In this document: in pieces, positions 40,764 through 51,098 of the stretch | Layout: the number at the start of each line of letters is the position of its first letter | Position numbering within the stretch: position 1 is the first letter of the stretch | Assembly (NCBI GenBank): GCA_003044455.1 | Contig: POWY01000001.1 | Span: forward strand, 310,001 to 374,000 | DNA from: Neisseria bergeri | Lineage (GTDB): Bacteria; Pseudomonadota; Gammaproteobacteria; Burkholderiales; Neisseriaceae | Direction: 5' to 3' | DNA: 64,000 nucleotides | Program-made: the position numbers and the translations under genes | The notes under the pieces: model-generated | Databases searched by the model: none | Seen by the model: only the letters and a program-made list of their open reading frames with translations | What the model was told of the DNA's origin: nothing

Positions 40764-41432
40764 TTACAGCCACAGGACGGCAAGCTTCCATAATGCCCAT
40801 AATGATACGGATAATCCCGTACACAGGCGGATATATCGGTTTTGCATGATTTTTTTCAGTTGCAGGGAAAAAATGCCGATTGCCAAAAGATTGGGCAGCG
40901 TACCCAGTGCAAAGGCAAGCATATATAACCCACCCGTTGCCGCACTACCGCTGCCCAATGCGTAAAGCGACGCGCTGTAAACCAGTCCGCACGGCAGCCA
41001 GCCCCATAATATTCCGACAGCAAGGCAGGCGGGTATGGATTTTATGGGTAACAGCCGGTTGAGTATCGGGTTCAGATTCTGCCATATCGGTTTGCCGATT
41101 TTCTCGATTTTTGCCGCCAAGGAAGAAATACCGCTCAAGTATAAGCCTAAAAAGAGCAGCAGGAGGTTGGCGGCTGTGTATAAAATATTCTGCAGGACGC
41201 GGGTTTGGTCGAGTGAAACGCCGACCTGTCCGATTAATCCGAGAATCAGACCGATTGCCGTATAGCTGCTTATCCGTCCTGTGTTAAGCAGCAGGATCAG
41301 CCAAAAGCGGTTGATATGCGGGGGGAGTTGGAGCGCAAACGCGCTGCTTAATCCGCCGCACATGCCGATGCAGTGCGTTCCTCCGAAGAAACCGAGCAGG
41401 AACAGGGTTAGGAAAGTGATGTCGTGGTTCAT
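40764..41432 (-). CDS. Sulfite exporter TauE/DsbD_2-type membrane protein
   Basis: The 222-aa inner-membrane protein has six predicted helices. It carries the motif GGTHCIGMCGG (about residues 17-27), typical of the DsbD_2/SafE-like family found near cbb3 oxidase maturation and copper genes, and a second WGWLPCGLVYSA motif. A role in metal or thiol transfer across the membrane is likely. Its ATG overlaps the TGA of the upstream lipoprotein gene (ATGA), so the two are probably translated together. Confidence 0.78.
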   Translation of the reverse strand: MNHDITFLTLFLLGFFGGTHCIGMCGGLSSAFALQLPPHINRFWLILLLNTGRISSYTAIGLILGLIGQVGVSLDQTRVLQNILYTAANLLLLFLGLYLSGISSLAAKIEKIGKPIWQNLNPILNRLLPIKSIPACLAVGILWGWLPCGLVYSASLYALGSGSAATGGLYMLAFALGTLPNLLAIGIFSLQLKKIMQNRYIRLCTGLSVSLWALWKLAVLWL

Positions 41433-41743
41433 GGACGGCTCACGGTCAGATGTTTGTCTGGGAAAACGGATAATTTCCGGCAGTCCGACCAATAGGGTTT
41501 GGCGAGGGCATTCCCCGTGCTGTTAAAGTCTTGAATAAGGATGCGGTTTGTGTCATGAATTTCGACAGTCCTGTAAAATCCGCCCTTTACTGCGCTGTCG
41601 GCGGGTTTGCCGTGTGCGTCGAAATACAGGATGGTGCGGTTTTGAAGATGCACGCAATTTGAAACGGCCGGGTTTGCCGGTATGTTTCGGGTGCAGGCAG
41701 CAAGGATTGCACAAGGGAAAAGCAACAGTAATATGCGGAACAT
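41429..41743 (-). CDS. Putative lipoprotein (104 aa) coupled to the TauE-like gene
   Basis: The signal peptide MFRILLLLFPCAILAAC has a good lipobox (LAAC). The mature part of about 87 residues contains two cysteines (SNCV, SDCR) and is otherwise unfamiliar. ATG 41743 is chosen since the signal peptide begins there. It overlaps the next gene by 4 bases, suggesting a linked function with the membrane protein. It diverges from dapF. Confidence 0.7.
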   Translation of the reverse strand: MFRILLLLFPCAILAACTRNIPANPAVSNCVHLQNRTILYFDAHGKPADSAVKGGFYRTVEIHDTNRILIQDFNSTGNALAKPYWSDCRKLSVFPDKHLTVSRP

Positions 41744-41771
41744 GGTGTTTATTGTAGTGGGTAACAAACAG

Positions 41772-41807
41772 TATAATACTCATTTTAATCTCCCGACGGC
41801 GGGAGAT
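41772..41807 (+). promoter_or_regulatory. dapF -10 box and leader hairpin
   Basis: TATAAT at 41772-41777 is followed by ATCTCCCG-ACGG-CGGGAGAT (41788-41807), a perfect 8-bp stem near the expected 5' end of the dapF transcript. No T-run follows, so it is not a terminator. It may stabilise the mRNA or be an operator. Confidence 0.45.
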
Positions 41808-41877
41808 GGAAGCATTTCCCTTCGGCACGGGGATTTCAGATTCGGAAGCAACAGACGATACGGGATTTCGGAACAAT

Positions 41878-42729
41878 ATGAACATTTTGAAATTTACTAA
41901 AATGCACGGTTTGGGCAACGATTTTATGGTGATTGACGCGGTCAGTCAGGATTTTACCCCCGAGGACGCGCCGATTGCGGAATGGGCGGACCGCTTCCGG
42001 GGCGTGGGCTTCGACCAGCTTTTGGTGGTCGGGCGTTCGGAAACCGAAGGCGTGGATTTCCGTTACCGTATTTTCAATGCCGACGGCGGCGAGGTCGAGC
42101 AATGCGGCAACGGAGCGCGTTGTTTTGCCCGTTTTGTTGCAGACAAGGGTTTGACCGATAAGAAAGAAATTTGTGTTGAAACGGCCAAGGGCATTATTTT
42201 TCCGAAATTGTCCGATAACGGCATGGTTACGGTCAATATGGGCAAACCGAAGTTCATGCCGTCTGAAATACCGTTTGTTCCCGTATCGGACGAGGGGGAT
42301 GATGCCTGTATTTATGGGGTGCATCTCGAATCCGGCATTCAGCCTGTCAGCTGCGTCAATATGGGCAATCCCCATGCGGTGATTGTGGTGGATGACGTGG
42401 AATGCGCGCCGGTGCGCGAAACTGGTTCGCTTATCGAAGCGCACAGGCAGTTTCCCGAACGCGTCAACGTCGGCTTTATGCAGATTGTCAGCCGAACCGC
42501 GATTCGTTTGCGCGTGTTCGAGCGTGGTGTGGGCGAAACCCAAGCTTGCGGTACGGGTGCGTGTGCGGCTGTGGTGGCGGGTATCCGTCTGGGGCTGTTG
42601 GATGAAGGGAAAACGGTAGAGGTGGTTTTGCCGGGCGGAACTTTATATATCGAATGGGCCTGCGGCGGCGATGTGATGATGACCGGCCCTGCGGAAACGG
42701 TGTTTGAAGGTGAGTTGGCGTATTCATGA
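41878..42729 (+). CDS. dapF: Diaminopimelate epimerase
   Basis: DapF converts LL-DAP to meso-DAP for peptidoglycan and lysine. The 283-aa protein has [12 protein letters not shown] at the start, catalytic Cys76 in EQCGNGARC and the second catalytic Cys in [10 protein letters not shown] complete DUS is read inside the gene (FMPSEIPF). Its stop overlaps the ATG of the next gene (ATGA). Confidence 0.97.
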   Translation: MNILKFTKMHGLGNDFMVIDAVSQDFTPEDAPIAEWADRFRGVGFDQLLVVGRSETEGVDFRYRIFNADGGEVEQCGNGARCFARFVADKGLTDKKEICVETAKGIIFPKLSDNGMVTVNMGKPKFMPSEIPFVPVSDEGDDACIYGVHLESGIQPVSCVNMGNPHAVIVVDDVECAPVRETGSLIEAHRQFPERVNVGFMQIVSRTAIRLRVFERGVGETQACGTGACAAVVAGIRLGLLDEGKTVEVVLPGGTLYIEWACGGDVMMTGPAETVFEGELAYS

Positions 42730-43331
42730 TTTTGCTGCATTTGGATTTTTTGTCTGCCTTACTGTATGCGGCGGTTTTTCTGTTTATGATATTCCGCGCC
42801 GGGATGTTGCAATGGTTTTGGGCGAGTATTGCGCTGTGGCTCGGCATATCGGTTTTGGGGGCGAAGCTGATGCCGGGGATGTGGGGATTGACCCGCGCCG
42901 CGCCTTTGTTCATTCCCCATTTTTACCTGACTTTGGGCAGTATATTTTTTTTCATCGGGCATTGGAACCGGAAAAAGGGTGGAAACGGATGGCAGGCAGA
43001 CCACGAACATCCGCTGCTCGGGCTGTTTGCCGTCAGTAATGCATTGATGACGCTTGCTTTTGTCGGAATATGTGCGTTGGTGCATTATTGCTTTTCGGGA
43101 ACGGTTCAAGTGTTTGTGTTTGCGGCACTGCTCAAACTTTATGCGCTGAAGCCGGTTTATTGGTTTGTGTTGCAGCTTGTGCTGATGGCGGTTGCCTATG
43201 TCCACCGCTGCGGTATAGACCGGCAGCCGCCGTCAACGTTCGGCGGTTCGCAGCTGCGACTCGGCGGGTTGGCGGCGATGTTGATGCAGGTTGCGGTAAC
43301 GGCGATGCTGCTTGCCGAAATCGGCAGATGA
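42726..43331 (+). CDS. Conserved integral membrane protein of unknown function
   Basis: The 201-aa protein has about six hydrophobic segments and many aromatic residues ([34 protein letters not shown]). It starts inside the dapF stop codon (4-nt overlap), so translation is probably coupled. I recognise no family. Its link to dapF suggests envelope biology, but this is only context. Confidence 0.72.
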   Translation: MILLHLDFLSALLYAAVFLFMIFRAGMLQWFWASIALWLGISVLGAKLMPGMWGLTRAAPLFIPHFYLTLGSIFFFIGHWNRKKGGNGWQADHEHPLLGLFAVSNALMTLAFVGICALVHYCFSGTVQVFVFAALLKLYALKPVYWFVLQLVLMAVAYVHRCGIDRQPPSTFGGSQLRLGGLAAMLMQVAVTAMLLAEIGR

Positions 43332-43526
43332 TTGTGATGCCGTCTGTATCGGAACAAAAAGTTATAAAGAAAGAAATTTTGGGTATTGGTTTTTTAGGCG
43401 GCATAGGTTTAGGATGAAGCCATATCCGAAATTTGTTTATGGTTCGGCGCAAATCCCCCGCAATCGGACAGGATGCCGATGGGGATTGTGCCTTACTGTC
43501 GAAACCTTATTATTCAGGAGCAGAAG

Positions 43527-44459
43527 ATGAAAATTGCAAACAGCATCACCGAACTGATCGGCAACACGCCTTTGGTCAAACTGAACCGTCTGACCGAAGG
43601 TTTGAAGGCAGAGGTTGCCGTGAAACTGGAATTTTTCAATCCGGGCAGCAGCGTCAAAGACCGCATTGCCGAAGCAATGATCGAGGCCGCCGAAAAAGCG
43701 GGCAAAATCAACAAAAACACCGTGATTGTCGAAGCAACCAGCGGCAATACGGGTATCGGTTTGGCGATGGTATGTGCGGCACGCGGCTACAAACTGGCGA
43801 TTACCATGCCGGAAAGCATGAGCAAAGAACGCAAAATGCTGTTGCGTGCGTTTGGTGCGGAACTGATTCTGACCCCCGCCGCCGAAGGTATGGGCGGCGC
43901 GATTGCGAAGGCGCAATCCTTGGTGGATGCACATCCCGACACTTATTTTATGCCGCGCCAGTTCGACAATGAGGCAAACCCCGAAGTCCACCGCAAAACA
44001 ACCGCCGAGGAAATTTGGCGGGATACGGACGGCAAAGTCGATGTCTTTGTTGCCGGTGTCGGCACAGGCGGTACGGTAACCGGCGTGGGCGAAGTGTTGA
44101 AAAAATACAAACCCGAAGTCAAAGTGGTTGCCGTCGAGCCTGAGGCTTCCCCCGTATTGAGCGGCGGCGAAAAAGGCCCGCACCCGATTCAAGGCATCGG
44201 CGCAGGCTTTATTCCGACCGTTTTGAATACCAAAATCTACGACAGTATTGCCAAAGTGCCGAACGAAGCCGCTTTTGAAACCGCCCGCGCAATGGCGGAA
44301 AAAGAAGGCATTTTGGTGGGTATTTCTTCCGGTGCGGCAGTTTGGAGTGCGTTGCAGCTTGCCAAACAGCCTGAAAACGAAGGCAAATTGATAGTCGTGT
44401 TGCTGCCTTCCTATGGCGAACGCTATCTCTCTACGCCACTTTTTGCAGATTTGGCATAA
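43527..44459 (+). CDS. cysK: Cysteine synthase A
   Basis: CysK makes cysteine from O-acetylserine and sulfide with PLP. The 310-aa protein has [17 protein letters not shown], the PLP lysine (Lys44) in [11 protein letters not shown], the [10 protein letters not shown] loop and [18 protein letters not shown] lies 6 bases before ATG 43527; the frame from 43473 is not supported. A full CREE lies about 150 bases after the stop. Confidence 0.97.
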   Translation: MKIANSITELIGNTPLVKLNRLTEGLKAEVAVKLEFFNPGSSVKDRIAEAMIEAAEKAGKINKNTVIVEATSGNTGIGLAMVCAARGYKLAITMPESMSKERKMLLRAFGAELILTPAAEGMGGAIAKAQSLVDAHPDTYFMPRQFDNEANPEVHRKTTAEEIWRDTDGKVDVFVAGVGTGGTVTGVGEVLKKYKPEVKVVAVEPEASPVLSGGEKGPHPIQGIGAGFIPTVLNTKIYDSIAKVPNEAAFETARAMAEKEGILVGISSGAAVWSALQLAKQPENEGKLIVVLLPSYGERYLSTPLFADLA

Positions 44460-44611
44460 TGCTTTAATCGGATTGTCGAAACATTCAGACGCATTTTTCG
44501 GTATCGGTGTAACGCCGTGCCGGAAAATGCGTTTTTGCATATATGCCGGAAACGCCGGTTGTGTTTTAATCAGGTGTTGATGCCGCCGCATTGTTTGAGG
44601 GAAATATTTTT

Positions 44612-44766
44612 TATAGTGGATTAACAAAAATCAGGACAAGGCAACGAAGCCGCAGACAGTACAAATAGTATGGAACCGATTCACTTGGTGCTTCAGCACC
44701 TTAGAGAATCGTTCTCTTTGAGCTAAGGCGAGGCAACGCCGTACTGGTTTTTGTTAATCCACTATA
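44612..44766 (+). mobile_element. Correia repeat enclosed element, full length
   Basis: A 155-bp element with perfect ends and the full IHF-region core. It lies between cysK and the DMT exporter gene. Its right end could supply a promoter to the exporter. Confidence 0.95.
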
Positions 44767-44942
44767 TTCGGGTTTTATCCGGCAGGACGGTTTTTTGCCC
44801 CAACGGAAAATAGCCGGCCTGCCCGTAAAGTCAGCCGTTTGTCCGGGCGCAGCCAGGGCTTTGGGCTTCAGACGGCATATTTTCGGAATGGCGGCATTTT
44901 TGCCGTCGGCGCGGCAGCCGTATGGGGAAGGGAGGGGATATT

Positions 44943-45815
44943 ATGGACGGAAAAAAATATGCCGCACCATTGCTGGTGCTGGGTTGCGTGGTGTTCGGTC
45001 TGGGCAGCCTGATTGTCAGATCCGTCCCCGTCGGCCCGTATGCAATCGCATTTTGGCGGTTGCTGATTTCGGTGTTCGTATTTTGGTTTTTGGCACGGTT
45101 TTTCGGGCAAAAATTCCCAAAAAACAGGAAAACCGTCCGATATGCCCTGACGGCGGGTGTGTTCCTCGCTTTCGATTTGGCGTTGTGGCACGAAAGCATA
45201 CACGCGGTCGGGCCGGGTATTTCCACCCTGCTCAACAGCCTGCAAATCTTTTTTTTGTCGGCAATCGGTGTTTTCTTTTTTAACGAACGTTTGAGCGGGC
45301 TGAAAAAGGTGGGCTTAATATCGGCAGTTGTCGGCGTGGCGATGATTGCCGGTGCGGAATTTGGCTACAACGGTAATGCGGTTTGGGGATTCGCCAGCGG
45401 TTTGGTATCCGGGCTGATGCTTGCCCTGTCGATGGTGTTTGTCCGCAAGACTCATGAAGTCGAACAGGTGGTGCTTTTCCCTTCAATGATGATTTTGAGT
45501 TTGGGCGGCGCGGCATCGTTGGTTGTTCCGGCATTGCTGATGGACGGCGGCGCGCTTTATCCGACGACTTGGAAAGATGCGGGTTTGGTGCTTGTGTACG
45601 GCGTGGTGATGCAGTGCTTTGCGTGGGCGATGGTTGCCTATGCGATTCCGCTGCTTTCCCTGTCGCTGACGGGGCTGTTGCTTTTATCCGAACCGGTTGC
45701 CGCCCTGTTCATCGATTATTTTGGGTTGGGCAAACCGATTGACGGTGTGCAGTGGGCAGGGGTGGTGCTGACGCTTTCGGCAATTTATCTCGGTTCGCGG
45801 AAACAGCAGTCTTAA
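44943..45815 (+). CDS. DMT-superfamily (EamA) transporter
   Basis: The 290-aa inner-membrane protein has ten predicted helices in two EamA repeats. The N-terminal repeat has VVFGLGSLIVRSVPVGPYAIAFWR, split here as VVFGLGS and PYAIAFWR; the second ends SEPVAALFIDYFGLGKP, a usual EamA tail. Members export amino acids or metabolites; the substrate is unknown. GGGAGGGG precedes ATG 44943. The CREE upstream may affect its expression. Confidence 0.88.
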   Translation: MDGKKYAAPLLVLGCVVFGLGSLIVRSVPVGPYAIAFWRLLISVFVFWFLARFFGQKFPKNRKTVRYALTAGVFLAFDLALWHESIHAVGPGISTLLNSLQIFFLSAIGVFFFNERLSGLKKVGLISAVVGVAMIAGAEFGYNGNAVWGFASGLVSGLMLALSMVFVRKTHEVEQVVLFPSMMILSLGGAASLVVPALLMDGGALYPTTWKDAGLVLVYGVVMQCFAWAMVAYAIPLLSLSLTGLLLLSEPVAALFIDYFGLGKPIDGVQWAGVVLTLSAIYLGSRKQQS

Positions 45816-45930
45816 CATTGATTCCATCAGGGCAATATTGGCAGTTCGCCGTGCAAAACCTGAGTTACCGGACTGATAGGTAGGAAAATCCGACAACGTT
45901 AGACCTGCCTGCAAAGGTAAGGAATAGCAA

Positions 45931-45960
45931 ATGCCGTCTGAAACTATTTTCAGACGGCAT
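45931..45960 (-). terminator. DUS inverted pair, terminator of lepB
   Basis: ATGCCGTCTGAAAC and its inverse lie 16 bases beyond the lepB stop for leftward transcription. Confidence 0.75.
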
Positions 45961-45975
45961 TCTTGGCTTCCCGGT

Positions 45976-46995
45976 TTAGCGGATTGCCGTACCGGCCCGG
46001 CTGAAATCGCCGAAGTTCATCAGAATGAAGGTTGCCTTACCGACAACCAGCTTGTCATCCACAAAGCCCCAGTAGCGCGAATCGGCACTGTTGTCGCGGT
46101 TATCGCCCATGGCGAAATAGCGTCCTTCGGGAACTTTGCACACGAAACCGCTGCCGTCGTCGGCATATTGGCAGTGTTCCAAACCGCTTTGCTCTATGGA
46201 ATATCCGTTTTCAGACATAATATCGGAGGTATATTTGCCCAATACGGGCAGGGAAACGGCAGGCTGTCCTTCTTTTTTCAGAATATTGAAGGATTTGCCG
46301 TCCAAACTGCTGCGGAACATATCCGTGTTGTGGATTTCGGAAGGGTCGGTATCGTCGGGATAACGGTATGTGCCGTCAGGAATATCGGAAGCCGGTTTTC
46401 CGTTTACCGTCAGAACCTTGTCCCGATATTCGACAATGTCGCCCGGGATGCCGACAATACGCTTGATGTAGGTCATCTCCGGCTGCAAAGGATAATTAAA
46501 AACGACGACATCGCCCCGTTCGATTTTGCCCGTGGGGATAAATACATTGTTTAAAACAGGTACGCGCAATCCGTAGGAAAATTTGCCGACCAAAATGAAA
46601 TCGCCCTTGATTAGGCCCGGGCGCATGGAGCTGGACGGGATTTGAAACGGTTCGGCAATAAACGACCGGATGAGGAACAATACCAAAACGGTAGGGAAGA
46701 AACCGCCGAAATAATCGCCGAAGTGGCTGCTTTCCGAGATTTCTGGATGAGTCTTCAGACGGTATTTATATACCCCCCAAGCCGTACCGCACAATACAAC
46801 GAAAATCAGGAAAACGGCGGTAAAGCTCATAAACAGGGACAAAGCGGCAAACACGCCGACCGCCGTCAGGATATAGGCGTATTCGAGGCCGGAACTCCAT
46901 TCCCCGTTTTCCTGCCGCTTCTTGTCGCTTTTGAAATAAAGGATGATACCGGCAAGCAGCGCGGCAGCCGCTCCCGACATTAGCATTGTGTTCAT
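45976..46995 (-). CDS. lepB: Signal peptidase I
   Basis: LepB cleaves signal peptides at the periplasmic face. The 339-aa protein has two or three N-terminal membrane segments, the catalytic serine in QIPSSSMRP (box B), the general-base lysine in YIKRIVGIPGD (box D) and MGDNRDNSADSRYWG (box E). It lies downstream of lepA in the classic lepA-lepB order. The 134-base gap holds a diverged REP2-like leader with TTAAGGAAC before the ATG. Confidence 0.96.
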   Translation of the reverse strand: MNTMLMSGAAAALLAGIILYFKSDKKRQENGEWSSGLEYAYILTAVGVFAALSLFMSFTAVFLIFVVLCGTAWGVYKYRLKTHPEISESSHFGDYFGGFFPTVLVLFLIRSFIAEPFQIPSSSMRPGLIKGDFILVGKFSYGLRVPVLNNVFIPTGKIERGDVVVFNYPLQPEMTYIKRIVGIPGDIVEYRDKVLTVNGKPASDIPDGTYRYPDDTDPSEIHNTDMFRSSLDGKSFNILKKEGQPAVSLPVLGKYTSDIMSENGYSIEQSGLEHCQYADDGSGFVCKVPEGRYFAMGDNRDNSADSRYWGFVDDKLVVGKATFILMNFGDFSRAGTAIR

Positions 46996-47126
46996 TGTTG
47001 TTCCTTAACGGTTAAAACCAAACGCCCTTTTGGAGCGGCAAATCAAGGTTTGTTTGGGAATGCGCGCCTTCTTCAAATCGGAGCAGTTTGGAGGGCTGCG
47101 CCATATGTGCAGCCCTGTGTGCCGAA
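46996..47126 (-). promoter_or_regulatory. Diverged REP2-like leader of lepB
   Basis: On the minus strand the layout of the other REP2-like leaders is recognisable but strongly diverged: GGCACACAGGGCTGCACATATG, CCAAACAAACCTTGATTTGCC and GGTTTTAACCGTTAAGGAAC before ATG. It suggests an own promoter for lepB within the lepA-lepB unit. Confidence 0.45.
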
Positions 47127-47129
47127 ATA

Positions 47130-48923
47130 TTATTTGTCGCTCACCTGCAAAATCGCCAAGAACGCGCTTTGCGGAATTTCCACGTTGCCCACTTGTTTCA
47201 TGCGGCGTTTGCCTGCTTTTTGTTTTTCAAGCAGTTTTTTCTTACGGGTAATATCGCCGCCGTAACATTTCGCCAAGACGTTTTTACGCAGGGCTTTGAC
47301 GTTTTCGCGGGCGATAATCTGGCTGCCGATGGCGGCTTGGACGGCGATGTCGAACATTTGGCGCGGAATCAGTTCGCGCATTTTCGATGCCAGCTCGCGG
47401 CCTCGGTGAACCGAGCTTTGACGGTGCACAATCAGGCTCAGCGCATCGACTTTTTCTCCGTTGACCATAATGTCGAGCTTAATCAAATCAGACGGTTGGA
47501 ACTCTTTGAAATGGTAGTCCAACGAGGCATAACCGCGCGAAGTCGATTTGAGTTTGTCGAAGAAGTCCATCACGACTTCGTTCATGGGCAAATCATAAGT
47601 CAGCATGACTTGGCGGCCCATGTACTGCATATTGACCTGCACTCCGCGCTTTTGGTTACACAAAGTCATGACGTTGCCGACATATTCCTGTGGCACAAGA
47701 ATGGTCGCAGTGATAATCGGCTCGAGTATGGTTTCGATGCTGCCGATGTCGGGCAGTTTGGACGGGTTTTCAACTTCGATTTTTTCGCCGCTTTTCAACA
47801 CGACTTCGTAAACCACCGTCGGCGCGGTGGTAATCAAATCCATGTCGAACTCGCGTTCCAAACGTTCCTGAACAATTTCCAAGTGCAACAGACCCAAGAA
47901 GCCGCAACGGAAGCCGAATCCCAATGCTTGAGAAACTTCAGGCTCGAATTTCAACGAAGCATCGTTCAGCTGCAATTTTTCCAAAGCGTCGCGCAAAGCC
48001 TCATAGTCGTGGCTTTCCACGGGATAAAGACCCGCAAATACTTGGCTTTGTACTTCTTGGAAACCGGGCAGCGGCTCAGTGGCAGGGTTGGCAACCAAAG
48101 TAACCGTATCGCCGACTTTCGCCTGTCCCAATTCTTTCACGCCGGTAATCAAAAAGCCCACTTCGCCGGCTTTGAGTTCTTGCTTCTGAACCGATTTCGG
48201 CGTGAATACGCCCAGTTGCTCGACCTGCGTTTCCGCCTTGGTGCTCATAAAGCGTACTTTGTCTTTCAGCTTGATGGTGCCGTTTTTCACACGAATCAGC
48301 ATAACCACGCCGACGTAGTTGTCAAACCACGAATCGACAATAACCGCTTGCAGCGGCGCGTTTTCATCGCCGGTCGGTGCAGGGATTTTGGCAACGATTT
48401 CTTCCAAAACGTCTTCCACACCGATACCGCTTTTGGCGGAACATTGCACCGCTCCGACGGCATCGATGCCGATAATGTCTTCAATTTCCTGCTCCACGCG
48501 TTCGGGATCGGCGGCAGGCAGGTCGATTTTGTTCAAAACAGGCACGACTTCAACGCCCAAATCAATCGCGGTATAGCAGTTCGCCACGGTTTGCGCTTCC
48601 ACGCCCTGCGACGCGTCAACCACCAAAAGCGCGCCTTCGCAGGCAGAGAGCGAACGGGAAACTTCGTAAGAGAAGTCGACGTGTCCCGGCGTGTCAATCA
48701 GGTTGAGCTGATACACCTGCCCGTCGCGTGCTTTGTAGTTGAGCGCGGCGGTTTGCGCTTTGATGGTGATGCCGCGCTCTTTTTCGATGTCCATAGAGTC
48801 GAGCACCTGCGTACTCATTTCGCGCGAATCCAAGCCGCCGCAATATTGGATGAAGCGGTCGGCAAGCGTCGATTTGCCGTGGTCGATGTGGGCAATGATG
48901 GAGAAATTTCGGATATTTTTCAT
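47130..48923 (-). CDS. lepA: Elongation factor 4
   Basis: LepA/EF-4 is a ribosomal GTPase thought to remodel stalled or initiating ribosomes. The 597-aa length is normal. The P-loop [13 protein letters not shown] begins at residue 10; DTPGHVDF (G3) and [11 protein letters not shown] (G4) follow. The LepA-specific C-terminal domain ends with a basic [18 protein letters not shown] stretch. ATG 48923 (MKNIRNFSI) is preferred; the frame to 49004 runs through a DUS. Confidence 0.98.
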   Translation of the reverse strand: MKNIRNFSIIAHIDHGKSTLADRFIQYCGGLDSREMSTQVLDSMDIEKERGITIKAQTAALNYKARDGQVYQLNLIDTPGHVDFSYEVSRSLSACEGALLVVDASQGVEAQTVANCYTAIDLGVEVVPVLNKIDLPAADPERVEQEIEDIIGIDAVGAVQCSAKSGIGVEDVLEEIVAKIPAPTGDENAPLQAVIVDSWFDNYVGVVMLIRVKNGTIKLKDKVRFMSTKAETQVEQLGVFTPKSVQKQELKAGEVGFLITGVKELGQAKVGDTVTLVANPATEPLPGFQEVQSQVFAGLYPVESHDYEALRDALEKLQLNDASLKFEPEVSQALGFGFRCGFLGLLHLEIVQERLEREFDMDLITTAPTVVYEVVLKSGEKIEVENPSKLPDIGSIETILEPIITATILVPQEYVGNVMTLCNQKRGVQVNMQYMGRQVMLTYDLPMNEVVMDFFDKLKSTSRGYASLDYHFKEFQPSDLIKLDIMVNGEKVDALSLIVHRQSSVHRGRELASKMRELIPRQMFDIAVQAAIGSQIIARENVKALRKNVLAKCYGGDITRKKKLLEKQKAGKRRMKQVGNVEIPQSAFLAILQVSDK

Positions 48924-49065
48924 TAGAGTTGTTTTGAATGTCGAACAGTGGGTTTTAAAAATGCCGTCTGAACAAACAGCGGTACGTCCGAATATCGGGC
49001 GCAACGTGGAAATAGCCCGATATTCTAACGGAAAACCGCTGTTTTGGCATGATTTGATAAAGGTT

Positions 49066-49767
49066 TTATAAAGATTTGACGATTTCTGCCACCATTTTTG
49101 CAGAACTTGCCGCCGCCGTTTTCAAAAATTCGTCAAAGCTGATGTCTGCCTTTTCATCCGCCGAATCGGAAACCGCGCGGATGATGACGAAAGGCGTTTC
49201 CAACTGATGACAGGTTTGGGCAATCGCCGCCGCTTCCATTTCCACTGCTTTGACTTCGGGGAAGTACTTGCGGATTTCCGCCACGCCTTCGCTGCTGTGG
49301 ACGAAGCGGTCGCCGCTGACAATCAGGCCTTGTTCTACCGCCGCGCCTTCAAACGTCCGCGCCGCCCGTTTTGCCGCTTCAATCAAAATGCCGTCTGAAG
49401 CAAACCTTGCCGGCAGTTGCGGCACTTGCCCCCAGGCATAGCCGAACGCCGTTACATCGACATCGTGGTGCGCGGTTTCCGTGCCGACAACCACGTCGCC
49501 GACTTTCAAGCCCTTGCCCAAGCCGCCCGCGCTGCCGGTGTTGATGACGCAGTCCGGTGCGAACTGATGGATAAGCCAGGCCGTTGCAACTGCCGCGTTG
49601 ACCTTGCCGATGCCGCTCAATGCAAGCACCATGCGTTTTCCCGCCAATTCGCCTTCATAGGCGGAAAATCTGCCGAAAGAGACGGCTTTGACATTTTCCA
49701 TCATCTCGCGCAAAAGCTCGATTTCTTGTTCCATTGCGCCGATAACGGCTACTGTTTTCAAAGACAT
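49066..49767 (-). CDS. mtnN: 5'-methylthioadenosine/S-adenosylhomocysteine nucleosidase
   Basis: MtnN (Pfs) hydrolyses MTA and SAH, recycling SAM by-products and feeding LuxS/AI-2. The 233-aa protein has [12 protein letters not shown] at the start (catalytic Glu), [30 protein letters not shown] and the catalytic Asp in [11 protein letters not shown] 49767 is chosen. It diverges from pilT2 with a DUS inverted pair between. Confidence 0.97.
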   Translation of the reverse strand: MSLKTVAVIGAMEQEIELLREMMENVKAVSFGRFSAYEGELAGKRMVLALSGIGKVNAAVATAWLIHQFAPDCVINTGSAGGLGKGLKVGDVVVGTETAHHDVDVTAFGYAWGQVPQLPARFASDGILIEAAKRAARTFEGAAVEQGLIVSGDRFVHSSEGVAEIRKYFPEVKAVEMEAAAIAQTCHQLETPFVIIRAVSDSADEKADISFDEFLKTAAASSAKMVAEIVKSL

Positions 49768-49849
49768 ATTGCTGACCTGCTGTGAGTTTCGGATAGAATG
49801 CCGAATTATACACGCTAACACGGCAGGATTGAGTGGAGGCGGTTTGTCC

Positions 49850-49878
49850 ATGCCGTCTGAAACGGTTTCAGACGGCAT
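49850..49878. other. DUS inverted pair in the divergent mtnN-pilT2 promoter region
   Basis: ATGCCGTCTGAAACGG and its inverse form a tight stem, but both flanking genes point away from it. It is therefore an uptake signal in a promoter region, not a terminator by position. Confidence 0.6.
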
Positions 49879-49934
49879 GGCGGGTTTTTGGTAGAATGGG
49901 AAGATACAGATTGTTTGAAGATTGGGGGATGAAG

Positions 49935-51065
49935 ATGTTTACCGATGAAAATATGACTGCAAAGGAAGAACTGTTCGCATGGCTGCGCCATATGAACAAA
50001 AACAAAGGTTCCGACCTGTTTGTGACGACCCATTTCCCGCCCGCTATGAAGTTGGACGGCAAAATCACCCGCATCACGGACGAGCCGCTGACGGCGGAAA
50101 AATGTATGGAAATCGCCTTCTCGATTATGAGTGCGAAGCAGGCGGAAGAATTTTCATCGACCAACGAGTGCAACTTCGCCATCAGCCTGCCGGACACCAG
50201 CCGCTTCCGCGTCAATGCAATGATACAGCGCGGCGCGACGGCGTTGGTATTCCGCGCGATTACCAGCAAGATTCCCAAGTTTGAAAGCCTGAACCTGCCG
50301 CCGGTCTTGAAGGATGTCGCGCTGAAAAAACGCGGGCTGGTTATTTTTGTCGGCGGCACCGGCTCGGGCAAATCGACTTCGCTCGCCTCGCTTATCGACT
50401 ACCGCAATGAAAATTCGTTCGGACACATCATCACCATCGAAGACCCGATCGAGTTTGTCCACGAACACAAAAACTGCATCATCACCCAGCGCGAGGTCGG
50501 CGTGGATACGGAAAACTGGATGGCGGCGTTGAAAAACACGCTGCGGCAGGCGCCCGATGTCATCCTTATCGGTGAAATCCGCGACCGCGAAACAATGGAC
50601 TACGCCATTGCCTTTGCCGAAACGGGGCATTTGTGTATGGCGACGCTGCACGCCAACAGCACCAACCAGGCGCTCGACCGCATCATCAACTTTTTCCCCG
50701 AGGAGCGGCGCGAACAATTGCTGACGGATTTGTCGCTCAACCTTCAGGCGTTTATTTCGCAACGCCTCGTTCCGCGAGACGGCGGCAAGGGCAGGGTGGC
50801 GGCAGTCGAGGTGCTGCTCAATTCGCCCCTGATTTCGGAGTTGATTCACAACGGCAACATCCATGAAATCAAAGAAGTGATGAAAAAATCCACTACCCTG
50901 GGTATGCAGACCTTCGACCAACACCTTTACCAATTGTATGAAAAAGGCGAGATTTCCTTGCAGGATGCCTTGAAAAATGCCGACTCCGCACACGATTTGC
51001 GTTTGGCGGTACAGTTGCGCAGCCGCCGGGCGCAAAGTTCCGGCCCCGATTTGGAACTGCTCTGA
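49935..51065 (+). CDS. pilT2: Type IV pilus retraction-type ATPase PilT2
   Basis: The 376-aa protein is a PilT/PilU-class hexameric ATPase. It shows Walker A (FVGGTGSGKSTSLA, about residues 136-149), the Asp box (EDPIEFVHEH), Walker B (DVILIGEIRDRE) and the His box (ATLHANST). In N. meningitidis PilT2 fine-tunes retraction; the assignment over PilU rests on the neighbours mtnN upstream and holB-pilZ-tatD downstream. GGGGG 6 bases before ATG 49935 favours it over ATG 49929. Confidence 0.85.
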   Translation: MFTDENMTAKEELFAWLRHMNKNKGSDLFVTTHFPPAMKLDGKITRITDEPLTAEKCMEIAFSIMSAKQAEEFSSTNECNFAISLPDTSRFRVNAMIQRGATALVFRAITSKIPKFESLNLPPVLKDVALKKRGLVIFVGGTGSGKSTSLASLIDYRNENSFGHIITIEDPIEFVHEHKNCIITQREVGVDTENWMAALKNTLRQAPDVILIGEIRDRETMDYAIAFAETGHLCMATLHANSTNQALDRIINFFPEERREQLLTDLSLNLQAFISQRLVPRDGGKGRVAAVEVLLNSPLISELIHNGNIHEIKEVMKKSTTLGMQTFDQHLYQLYEKGEISLQDALKNADSAHDLRLAVQLRSRRAQSSGPDLELL

Positions 51066-51098
51066 TGGCGGTATGGATTTCCGGACGGGCAGTTTGAC

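Noticed and set aside
47088-48926. Long + strand frame (612 codons) opposite lepA
   Set aside because: Antisense to a highly conserved GTPase; no start signal.
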